Shown: positions 30,973-37,726 of the stretch, one piece after another | Layout of the letters: each line of letters begins with the position of its first letter | Position numbering within the stretch: position 1 is the stretch's first letter | From: JBBSTY01 sp038235385 | GTDB lineage: Bacteria; Actinomycetota; Acidimicrobiia; Acidimicrobiales; Acidimicrobilacustridaceae | Direction: 5' to 3' | Assembly: GCA_038235385.1 (NCBI GenBank) | Contig: JBBSTY010000018.1 | Span: 1 to 37,726, forward strand | DNA length: 37,726 nt | Program-made: the position numbers and the translations under genes | The notes under the pieces: model-generated | What the model was told of the DNA's origin: nothing | Databases searched by the model: none | The model's input: the letters and a program-made list of their open reading frames with translations, nothing else

Positions 30973-31942
30973 TTTCGCATGCGCTCTCGCTGCCGTTGAC
31001 CGCGGGGAGCCGCTGTTCGCCACGGCATCGCAGGTGCGCGGTTGGTTGCTGGTCGAGGTGCGCGGGTCCTGGGGCGTCGATGCGATACACGAGAGCGCGC
31101 TCGGAGAGCACGTGCCTCGGCGGTGGAAGGACCAACTCGGAACGCGCGGCCTCAGGGTCGTGTGCATCCGCACCCATGCCCGCCGTGACGTCGAGGGCGT
31201 GCGCCTCTTCACGTGCACCGTGCCAAGGGCCGGAGGTGGCCCAGCAGTGCTCTGGCACCGCGAGGTCAGTTCGCTTGCCGACGTCGCAGACGCGACCGAA
31301 GGCATCGCTGCGAACGCCGAACCCGGGGTTGGCTGGAGCCGAGCCGATCAAGCGGTCTTCCTGGTGTGCACCAACGGGCGACACGATCAGTGCTGCGCGA
31401 ACCTGGGTCGTCCGTTGGTGCGGGAGCTGCGGCAGTCTTCGTGGGCCGAACAGGTGTGGGAGTCATCACACGTCGGCGGTGACCGGTTCGCTGCCAACGT
31501 CGTGGCGCTTCCGCAGGGCCTCTACTTCGGACGTGTCGACCCCTCCGTCGCACCGACCCTCCTGGGTGCGTTGGACCACGGTCGCCTCGACCTCGAGCGG
31601 TTCCGCGGGCGGACATCGCTGTCCTTCGCCCAGCAAGCCGTCGAGCACTTCGTCCGCCTCGAGTTCGACGTCGACGGCATCGACGATGTCGTGGTCGGAC
31701 CCCGTGATGGCGACGGCTCGTTCCCTGCGCACATCGGCGACCGGTCGGTTGCGGTGCGGATCCGGCGCCGCATGACCGTCATCGACACTCCGCTCACCTG
31801 TAGCGGGCCCGGGGAGCAGCAGGTGCCCACCTTCACGCTGCGGTCGATCACCGACCTTGCGTCGGCCGGCGGCTCGTCGCGCTCGAACGCAGCGGAGAGC
31901 TCTACGACCACCATCCACTTGGAGCGATACCGCACCGAGTGA
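30962..31942 (+). CDS. sucrase/ferredoxin-like [2Fe-2S] thioredoxin-fold protein
   Basis: 326 residues. The Suc_Fer-like domain shows CTNGRHDQCCANLGRPL (Cys136, Cys144, Cys145), then SSHVGGDRFAANVVALPQGL and YFGRV, the family core. An N-terminal part of ~130 residues (RGWLLVEVRGSWG...) is normal for the family, which is related to thioredoxin-like ferredoxins. The ATG lies within the last 11 bp of the oxygenase gene, so the two are translationally coupled. It may supply electrons to keep the oxygenase iron reduced, or do a separate redox step on the peptide; this is inference. The last ~40 residues are Ser/Thr-rich and poorly conserved. Confidence 0.85.
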   Translation: MSNDFACALAAVDRGEPLFATASQVRGWLLVEVRGSWGVDAIHESALGEHVPRRWKDQLGTRGLRVVCIRTHARRDVEGVRLFTCTVPRAGGGPAVLWHREVSSLADVADATEGIAANAEPGVGWSRADQAVFLVCTNGRHDQCCANLGRPLVRELRQSSWAEQVWESSHVGGDRFAANVVALPQGLYFGRVDPSVAPTLLGALDHGRLDLERFRGRTSLSFAQQAVEHFVRLEFDVDGIDDVVVGPRDGDGSFPAHIGDRSVAVRIRRRMTVIDTPLTCSGPGEQQVPTFTLRSITDLASAGGSSRSNAAESSTTTIHLERYRTE

Positions 31943-32225
31943 CTTGGCGAAGCGGAACCGGCACGGGCATTTCCGGATGACTGACCTGGCAATGTGTGCG
32001 CCGTCGACCATGTAGTCGAGCACCCATCCGCATCGCTGCGCAGCCGACGACGGACACGCGACGGAGGCGTCGGCGAGCCGGCCGACATCGATCCGCTGTT
32101 CTTCGACCATCTCCCCGAGGATCGCCGCCACATTGGAGAGACCCCAGCTGAGGAGCGGGTGAGCGACCAGGTCGAGCCGGTCGTCTCGACCGACGACACC
32201 CGCATCGTTCCCGTCGGAGTATGGA
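31930..32225 (-). pseudogene. possible AbiEi-like antitoxin C-terminal remnant
   Basis: On the minus strand a frame reads DRLDLVAHPLLSWGLSNVA, then RIDVGRLADASVACPSSAAQ and RCGWVLDYMVDGAHI. The last part resembles the AAVQRLGFLLE motif near the C-terminus of AbiEi-type antitoxins. There is no start, no N-terminal helix-turn-helix and no toxin partner. The frame continues through flanking genes only as antisense. A weak call; it may be chance. Confidence 0.3.
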
Positions 32226-32395
32226 GGGCGTCGACACCGCGTCCCCCCATCGAGACCGCGGCCTTGCTCGATCCGGCGGTGCGTACTGGACCTCGACGGC
32301 GGATGGAGTAATCGGCCACTCATGACCCGGAGCGGGCGATCGCGGACACTCGTAGCGTCGGGTCCACCCGGGGCCCAAGTTCCGAGGAGAAGCTC
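32226..32395 (+). other. promoter region of the LPxTG protein gene
   Basis: 170 bp with no gene. TAGCGT near 32352 may be a -10 element. GAGGAG (32384-32389) is a strong ribosome-binding site 6 nt before the ATG. Confidence 0.45.
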
Positions 32396-35185
32396 ATGTC
32401 CCGTTCGACTGGGAAGCAGAGAGGGTCGAGGAGCCGCATGCTCCTGGCCTGGTTGGTGATGGCTGCGATGTTCGCCGGCCCCGCCATCATGAAGACGCAG
32501 GAACCGGTGAGCGCAGCGCAGGGCGCCCGCAACATCCTGCCCAAGTCCGAGGGCGAGGCGATCCGGTACGACGACGGTACCGATGGAGGGGATCTGACGA
32601 TGCCCGACAGCTGCGGGTCCGGGAACATCAACGGCAAGTTCCACAACCGCTCCCGGTGGAGGGTCGTGTCCAGCATCGGTGCAGGATCGACCGTCTGGGT
32701 GGGTGACGAGTGGAAGGTCACCTTCGAGATCGGCCAGGACTACGGCGCCAGTCCCTACGGCAACAACGGACCCGACCCGCTCAACCTCGAGCTGAAGCCG
32801 GCCGGCCCGGTCGAGTCGGCCGCAGCACCGACGGGCGAGACCAACGACATCTTCAACGTCTACTCCTACGACGGCTCGGGCAGCGTCGGACCGAAGAACG
32901 CCGTCGGCGCCTGGGGCTACTCGTTCGACTCGAACTCGTCGCCGGGCGTCACGCGCTTCACCGACGGCGCCAACGTCCGGCTCACCACCACCATGAAAGC
33001 CAACGCCGAGGGCATCATCACCCTCCCCAAGATCCACATCTCCGGCTGGGACGAGACCTACCCCGCCGGTCCGGTGTCGTGTGACCTGAACGTGGGTTGG
33101 TCCTGGACCGTCGCCGGTCCGCTCTCCCCCGTCGTGAAGACCGATTACGCCAAGGTCAACGCCTCCTATGGCGCCGACACGATCGATGACCTGTCGGCTG
33201 GTTCGCACCGCATCAAGATCCCCGTGCTCGCCAACGACGACGACCCGAACACGCCCGGCGGCGAGGGTGACCTCGACGAGCTCGGCATCTCCGACTGGAG
33301 CGCCCAGTCCTCCAAGGGGGGTCAGGTCCTGTGCGGGCCGATCAAGGGCGCCGCGAGCAGCGTCACCGTCGACAACCTCGGCAAGGCCTGTGAGTACCAG
33401 CCCAAGCCGGGTTTCGCCGGACCCGACGTCTTCTACTACAAGGTCCGCCAGGCCACCGACCACCTCGAGAAGCTGGTCCCGGTCAACGTCCTCGTGACCG
33501 GCAACGCGGCCCCGTCCGCACCGCACGTCGATCTGGGCGCCCTCCAGAACACCGACGACACCTTCGACCTCACCGACGTCATCACCGACCCTCAGGCCGA
33601 CCCGGTCTTCTGCATCCCCAACCTCGTCACCGAAGCCGCACCGGCCAACGCCGGCGTCGCGACGATCGACAGCAACTGCCAGCTGAGCTGGGACAACCAG
33701 GACGCCGGCTTCACCGGCAACGTGAACCTGACCTACCGCACCTGTGATGCCCACCCCACACTGGCCATGGCCGACATGGGCGCCGGCGTCACCAAGATGC
33801 CCGGCTTCTCCCAGGGCGACCTGAGCGGCCAGGCCACCTCGCGGTGCCGTGAAGCCAACGCCACGATCCACATCAACCTGGCGCTGCAGGTGCCGCCCAA
33901 GGGCGTGCCCGACCACGACGTCGTCGACGCCGGCTACACCGGTGACGCCATCGGCCCGTACACGATCAGCATCCCGGTGCTGGCCAACGACTTCGACGCC
34001 AACGGCCCCAAGCCCACCCAGCCCACTGCCGGCCTCTTCGTCCTCGACGGCCCCGACGCCACCGAGGGCACCGCGACGGTCGTGGGCTCGAACATCGAGT
34101 TCACCCCGGCCGACGGCTACGCCGACTCGGTCGAGCTGACCTACCGGGTCTGCGAGGATCCCGATGCCCAGACGCCGACCTATGAGGGCTTCGGCCTCTG
34201 CGGCGTCGGTCTCGTGACCATCGACGTGATCGGCAACGACGCTCCCACCACCGAGCCCGACGGCTACCTGGTCGTCCAGACCGCCGAGCTCATCGACGAG
34301 AACGTCGGCGCCAACGACGCCGACGACGACGCCTTCTTCTGCACCAGCACCCCGGTGTCGGTGTCAAACCCCGAGAAGGTCGAGTACCTCGAGATCGGGT
34401 TCAACTGCGACGTCTCGTTCGACCCGGTCAACTCGGCCTCTGGAGTGGTGACCGTCGAGTACGAGGTCTGCGACACCCACGTGCTCGCCGACCCCGCCTA
34501 CCCGGCCTCGCCCTACGGCGCCGACGGTCGCAGTCCAGGTGACCTCGCTGGCCGCTGCTCGACCGAGACCATCACCATCAACATCATCCCGCTGCTGGTG
34601 ATCGATCCGCCCGACGAGCCAGTGGACCCGGCACCGACCTGCGCCGCCGATGTCGCCCAGACCCCGTTCGGGACCGACGTCGACATCGACGTCCTCGCCA
34701 ACGACTCCGACACCGACGTCGACGAAAACGACTCGCCGGTCCTGCTGCCCGGCCCGATCGCCGACGATCCGGGCGAGAGCACCGAAGGCGGCTCGTTCGT
34801 CCTCAACGGTGACGGCACCGAGCTCGTCTACACACCCGCCGACGGGTTCAGCGGCGTCGACACCTTCGAGTACGTCGCCCAGGACGAGCTCGGCCAGGGA
34901 TGCGCCGCCACCGTCACGGTGACCGTCGCCGCCGACCCGACCGAACCGACCGATCCGACCGATCCGACCGATCCCACCGATCCGACGGACCTGGAGAACA
35001 CCACCTCCACGACGTCGTCGACGGTGCCCGGCTCGACCACCTCCACGGTTCCGGGCACAACCACCACGACGTCAACGGGTTCGCTCCCGGTCACCGGCGC
35101 CAGCTCCCTGGTCCTCGCCGGACTCGGCCTGCTCCTGGTCGCCGGCGGCGTCATCGCCCTCGCAGCGAGGACCCGACGCACCTGA
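32396..35185 (+). CDS. large Ig-like-repeat surface protein with LPVTG sorting signal
   Basis: 929 residues. Signal peptide (about 15-40, likely cut after PVSA). A beta-rich N-terminal domain (about 50-245) of unknown family follows. Then come Ig/cadherin-like repeats (Big_9-type) marked by VLAND at about 276, 527 and 767, each with Asp-rich loops (DDDPNTPGG, DFDANGPKP, DSDTDVDEND) and a GFxGxDxFxY-like strand. A PTDPTD linker and a Thr/Ser-rich stalk lead to LPVTG at 897-901, a membrane helix and RTRRT. A sortase would fix it to the cell wall; none is encoded in the window. Several paired Cys are present in the repeats. Probably a stalk or adhesin; ligand unknown. Confidence 0.9.
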   Translation: MSRSTGKQRGSRSRMLLAWLVMAAMFAGPAIMKTQEPVSAAQGARNILPKSEGEAIRYDDGTDGGDLTMPDSCGSGNINGKFHNRSRWRVVSSIGAGSTVWVGDEWKVTFEIGQDYGASPYGNNGPDPLNLELKPAGPVESAAAPTGETNDIFNVYSYDGSGSVGPKNAVGAWGYSFDSNSSPGVTRFTDGANVRLTTTMKANAEGIITLPKIHISGWDETYPAGPVSCDLNVGWSWTVAGPLSPVVKTDYAKVNASYGADTIDDLSAGSHRIKIPVLANDDDPNTPGGEGDLDELGISDWSAQSSKGGQVLCGPIKGAASSVTVDNLGKACEYQPKPGFAGPDVFYYKVRQATDHLEKLVPVNVLVTGNAAPSAPHVDLGALQNTDDTFDLTDVITDPQADPVFCIPNLVTEAAPANAGVATIDSNCQLSWDNQDAGFTGNVNLTYRTCDAHPTLAMADMGAGVTKMPGFSQGDLSGQATSRCREANATIHINLALQVPPKGVPDHDVVDAGYTGDAIGPYTISIPVLANDFDANGPKPTQPTAGLFVLDGPDATEGTATVVGSNIEFTPADGYADSVELTYRVCEDPDAQTPTYEGFGLCGVGLVTIDVIGNDAPTTEPDGYLVVQTAELIDENVGANDADDDAFFCTSTPVSVSNPEKVEYLEIGFNCDVSFDPVNSASGVVTVEYEVCDTHVLADPAYPASPYGADGRSPGDLAGRCSTETITINIIPLLVIDPPDEPVDPAPTCAADVAQTPFGTDVDIDVLANDSDTDVDENDSPVLLPGPIADDPGESTEGGSFVLNGDGTELVYTPADGFSGVDTFEYVAQDELGQGCAATVTVTVAADPTEPTDPTDPTDPTDPTDLENTTSTTSSTVPGSTTSTVPGTTTTTSTGSLPVTGASSLVLAGLGLLLVAGGVIALAARTRRT
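34937..34990 (+). repeat. tandem 9-bp repeat encoding PTD linker
   Basis: Six units of CCGACCGAT-like sequence encode (Pro-Thr-Asp/Glu) repeats, a rigid wall-spanning linker before the sortase stalk. Copy number may vary by slippage. Confidence 0.85.
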
Positions 35186-35224
35186 TCCGAGCCTCGAGCT
35201 CTTCCAGCGCTTCCCAGCCGATCG

Positions 35225-35256
35225 AAGGCCCCGCCCGGCCATCCGGGCGGGGCCTT
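35225..35256 (+). terminator. strong hairpin terminator of the LPxTG gene
   Basis: AAGGCCCCGCCCGG and CCGGGCGGGGCCTT form a perfect 14-bp stem around a CCAT loop, 39 bp after the stop. It is followed by TTCATCG rather than a clear T-run, as is usual in high-GC actinobacteria. The A-rich foot and T-rich end would let it work in both directions. Confidence 0.85.
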
Positions 35257-35582
35257 CATCGTTCCCGGCGGCGCGCCACGTCCGTGTCGGAGACCGTCTT
35301 CTCGTTGTCACGCGACGCATGGGTCGGGGTCTGCCGACGCGCTCGCCGTGATCCCTCGTTCCATCCGGTGTGAGGGGGTTGCCCGCACGCCCACGGGTAC
35401 CTGTTCGCTCGGCCACCCGAACCGGAGGCGCTCGTCCGTCGCGACGCCGTCACCGACCCGAACGCGGACGGGACCGACCACCCTGGAACGCGTTCCCGGG
35501 TTCCGACCCCGGCTCTGCGGAGTTCGGAACCGCTGCGGTACGATCACCCGATGCGGCGCTCCAGGATCGGCAGTCCGCCGCG
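35257..35582 (+). other. gene-free region before the LAL regulator
   Basis: 326 bp. No protein-like frame, repeat or clear promoter motif is visible; an ATG at 35551 opens only an 11-codon frame that ends at the GTG of the next gene. Confidence 0.5.
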
Positions 35583-37726
35583 GTGAACGCGACCTGGACC
35601 TGGACGGTGCGCGATCGACCGGCACTGAGGGAGCGGGTGCGCGCCAGCCCCGCAGGCTGCCTGGTCGTGGGCCCTGCCGGAGTGGGCAAGACCACGCTCG
35701 CCCGGCAGGCCGTCGAGCGCTCCGACCGGCCCTCGATCGTGGTGCGGGGCATCGAGGGCTTGTCCTCGGTGCCGTTCGCCGCCCTCAACGCGGCTCGTTC
35801 CGAGCAGGGACTCGATGCCGACGCCGACCGCGACGACGACGTCGTGCGTCGGCTGCGAACGTGGTTGAGCGGGCTCGCCCGCGACGGCGTTTGGGTGCTG
35901 GTCGATGACGCCGACGCGCTCGATCCGCCGTCGAGCGGGCTGCTGAGCTACACCGCGCTGACCGAGGGACTCCACCTGATCGTCACCATGCGCGCCGGCC
36001 GCCACCTTCCGAACGACCTCGACCGGGTGGCGTTGCACCAGTCGTGGGCGAGCATCGTCCTGGAGCCATGGACGGTCGATGAGATGCGCGACGCCCTGGA
36101 GTCGACGCTCGCCGGCGACGTCACGGTCGATCTCGCGGGTGTGATCCACGAGCTCTCCGGTGGGATCCCCCTCGTCGCCCGCGAGCTGGTCTTCGACGGG
36201 ATCGCCGCAGAGCGGATCACCTACGACGGCCAGCGGTGGCGCGGGACCCCGGCGGTCGCGTCGCCCGATTCCGCGGCCCGGCTCATCGGCCGCCGTCTCC
36301 CCACCGGCGGGCCGGCCCTGGCCGTGCTGCAGATGCTCGCCCTCGCCGGCCAGCTGAGGCCTGAGCTCCTCGACCACCTCGCTCCCGAGGACGTGCTGAT
36401 CGAGCTCGACGTCCAGGGCCTGCTCGACTTCCCCAGCGGCTCGTTGCTTCCCTACGTGCGCCTCGCCCACCCGATGGTGGCCGACGCCCTCCGAGCGGGG
36501 CTCGATGACGACGAGCGCCGCCGGCGGCTGGCGACGCTGGTCGGCGCAGCTCGCCAGGTCGCTCACCCCGACGACCTCGACATCCTCCAGGCGCTGCACT
36601 GGGCAGTGGAGATCGGCGACGACGTTCCGCTCGACGAGCTGCGCGACGGGTCACGTCTGGCGCTGCGCCACATGGACTACGCATTGGCGGCCGACATCGC
36701 CGGCGAGCTCCAGCGGCGCGAGCCGTCGGCCGAGGCCGCCTTCTTCCACGCCGTTGCGCTGGCCCGTGCCGCCCGCTTCGAGGAAGCGATGGCCATCGCC
36801 GACGATGCCCGGGCGCTGGCCACCACCACCGACGAGGTCGTGGCGCTGGCCCGGATCCTCGTGCGGCTGCACAGCCCGTTCGGGCGCTCCATGGGATACC
36901 TCGACGGTCGGCCCGAGCACGCCGGGGTCGTCGCCGCGTGGGCCGACGGTCATCTCGGTGGGACGTCGTTCTCCGTCCTGCTCGAGTCGTTCACCGCGTT
37001 CGTCGACGGCGCGCTCGCCGCCGCCATCGACCTCGCCGAACAGGCTCGCTGCGCGGCCCCCGCCGATGCGCCCGGCATCGAGCAAGAGGTGGACGAGTTC
37101 CTGGTGATGGTCGCCTCGATCGGCGGACGCTTCGACGTCGCCCGAGCCAGCCAGGCCCGCCTCGCCGCCCGCCCGCCCGGTTCGCTCCACCTGCCTGCGC
37201 TGATGGGCAGCCAGGGTGCTCGGGTGTCGCTGCTCATGTACGACGGCCGGATCCGCGAGGCGCTCGCCGAGGACGAGGCTTCGTTCGCCATCGCCCGTCG
37301 CGCCCTCGCCTACGACGAGATGATGAACGCCGCGGCCCAGCGGGGCATCCGCTCGTACCTCCTCGGCGACCTCGATCACGCCGTCGAGGCGCTCGAGCTC
37401 AGCCTCCAGTATCTCGTGGTGCCCTCGTCGCGCAGCCTCCTGATCCACGGGCTGCTGGCGTCGTCGCGGATCCGGCGAGGAGAGCGAGACGCCGCGCTGG
37501 CCACCCTCGACCAGGCCGATCTCGAGCGCGCCACCTTCCCCACAACCTTGCTGCACCTCGACTACGACCACCTCGCGACCTACGTGCGCGCCGCAGCCGG
37601 TGTGCTGCCAGCCGACGTGGCCGAGGCCCGGTTGCGCTCGATCGCCGACGAGGCCGCAGCCTTCGGGTACCACTGGCTCCACGCCATCTGTCGCCTCAGC
37701 CTGGTCCGCCTCGGCCTGGGCCGGCC
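35583..37726 (+). CDS. large AAA/LAL-type ATPase transcriptional regulator, 3' end outside window
   Basis: At least 714 residues; the frame is open to the window edge. The N-terminal NTPase domain has Walker A GPAGVGKTT (about 37-45) and Walker B VWVLVDDADALD (about 103-114), then a sensor-like segment LIVTMRAGRHLP. From about residue 330 the sequence is Ala/Leu-rich helical repeats of TPR type. This is the LAL (MalT/GutR-like) layout, which normally ends in a LuxR HTH beyond residue 800, outside this window. The GTG at 35583 is the first plausible start. Target genes and ligand unknown. Confidence 0.88.
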   Translation, partial: MNATWTWTVRDRPALRERVRASPAGCLVVGPAGVGKTTLARQAVERSDRPSIVVRGIEGLSSVPFAALNAARSEQGLDADADRDDDVVRRLRTWLSGLARDGVWVLVDDADALDPPSSGLLSYTALTEGLHLIVTMRAGRHLPNDLDRVALHQSWASIVLEPWTVDEMRDALESTLAGDVTVDLAGVIHELSGGIPLVARELVFDGIAAERITYDGQRWRGTPAVASPDSAARLIGRRLPTGGPALAVLQMLALAGQLRPELLDHLAPEDVLIELDVQGLLDFPSGSLLPYVRLAHPMVADALRAGLDDDERRRRLATLVGAARQVAHPDDLDILQALHWAVEIGDDVPLDELRDGSRLALRHMDYALAADIAGELQRREPSAEAAFFHAVALARAARFEEAMAIADDARALATTTDEVVALARILVRLHSPFGRSMGYLDGRPEHAGVVAAWADGHLGGTSFSVLLESFTAFVDGALAAAIDLAEQARCAAPADAPGIEQEVDEFLVMVASIGGRFDVARASQARLAARPPGSLHLPALMGSQGARVSLLMYDGRIREALAEDEASFAIARRALAYDEMMNAAAQRGIRSYLLGDLDHAVEALELSLQYLVVPSSRSLLIHGLLASSRIRRGERDAALATLDQADLERATFPTTLLHLDYDHLATYVRAAAGVLPADVAEARLRSIADEAAAFGYHWLHAICRLSLVRLGLGR

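Noticed and set aside
31466..33916. 816-codon minus-strand frame
   Set aside because: Mostly antisense to the Suc_Fer and LPxTG genes; only the small intergenic part resembles a real protein and is listed as a weak relic.
1..37726. Prophage, insertion sequences, CRISPR arrays, tRNA or rRNA genes
   Set aside because: No terminal repeats, transposase motifs, repeat-spacer arrays or tRNA cloverleaf sequences were recognised by eye.

Overview
The window looks like a chromosomal segment of a high-GC actinobacterium. The evidence is very high GC with strongly biased third codon positions, an actinobacterial bcc-aa3 respiratory gene set (diheme QcrC, three-helix QcrA, small CtaF, CtaG), DevS/DevR-type two-component genes with DosR-like operators, several apparently leaderless promoters (a -10 hexamer 6-7 nt before ATG), and an LPxTG surface protein. 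An Acidimicrobiia-like origin is a reasonable inference from overall flavour, but the sequence read by eye does not prove it. No rRNA, tRNA, CRISPR array or intact insertion sequence was seen.

Layout. 1-2.6 kb: the end of a DevS-like histidine kinase faces a DevR-like regulator and a DoxX membrane protein, and two DosR-like palindromes lie upstream of doxX. 2.6-4.2 kb: an FTR1 iron permease and a cupredoxin lipoprotein behind a DtxR/IdeR-like site. 4.2-5.3 kb: a self-controlled TetR plus a small membrane protein. 5.4-5.8 kb: a decayed arylsulfatase. 5.9-8.1 kb: a CopB-type metal ATPase. 8.2-9.9 kb: a cupin, then a MarR regulator divergent from a pirin over a shared palindrome. 9.9-10.8 kb: a mosaic of broken genes (DUF5996 tail, secreted beta-protein tail, kinase tail). 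10.8-14.2 kb: a NarL-type regulator with an altered receiver, a beta-lactamase-like lipoprotein, a DUF4190 protein and a second decayed arylsulfatase.

14.5-22.4 kb: one tightly overlapped operon, ctaE-qcrC-qcrA-qcrB-ctaC-ctaD-ctaF-ctaG, encoding nearly the whole menaquinol:cytochrome c:oxygen supercomplex. 22.6-29.1 kb: DUF72, a membrane protein divergent from a membrane-anchored LuxR regulator, a second serine hydrolase and an M23 lipoprotein.

29.5-31.9 kb is the most interesting part. An 89-residue, 34% Asp peptide has a GG-ended leader and seven copies of a DADx[A/T]D[S/N] heptad. It is followed without a gap by a JmjC/ROX-type 2-oxoglutarate oxygenase and an overlapping sucrase/ferredoxin-like [2Fe-2S] protein. 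The arrangement looks like a ribosomally made, Asp-hydroxylated peptide (RiPP) cassette. 32.4-35.2 kb: a 929-residue Ig-like-repeat protein with an LPVTG sorting signal and a strong terminator. 35.6 kb to the end: the start of a large AAA/LuxR-type (LAL) ATPase regulator.
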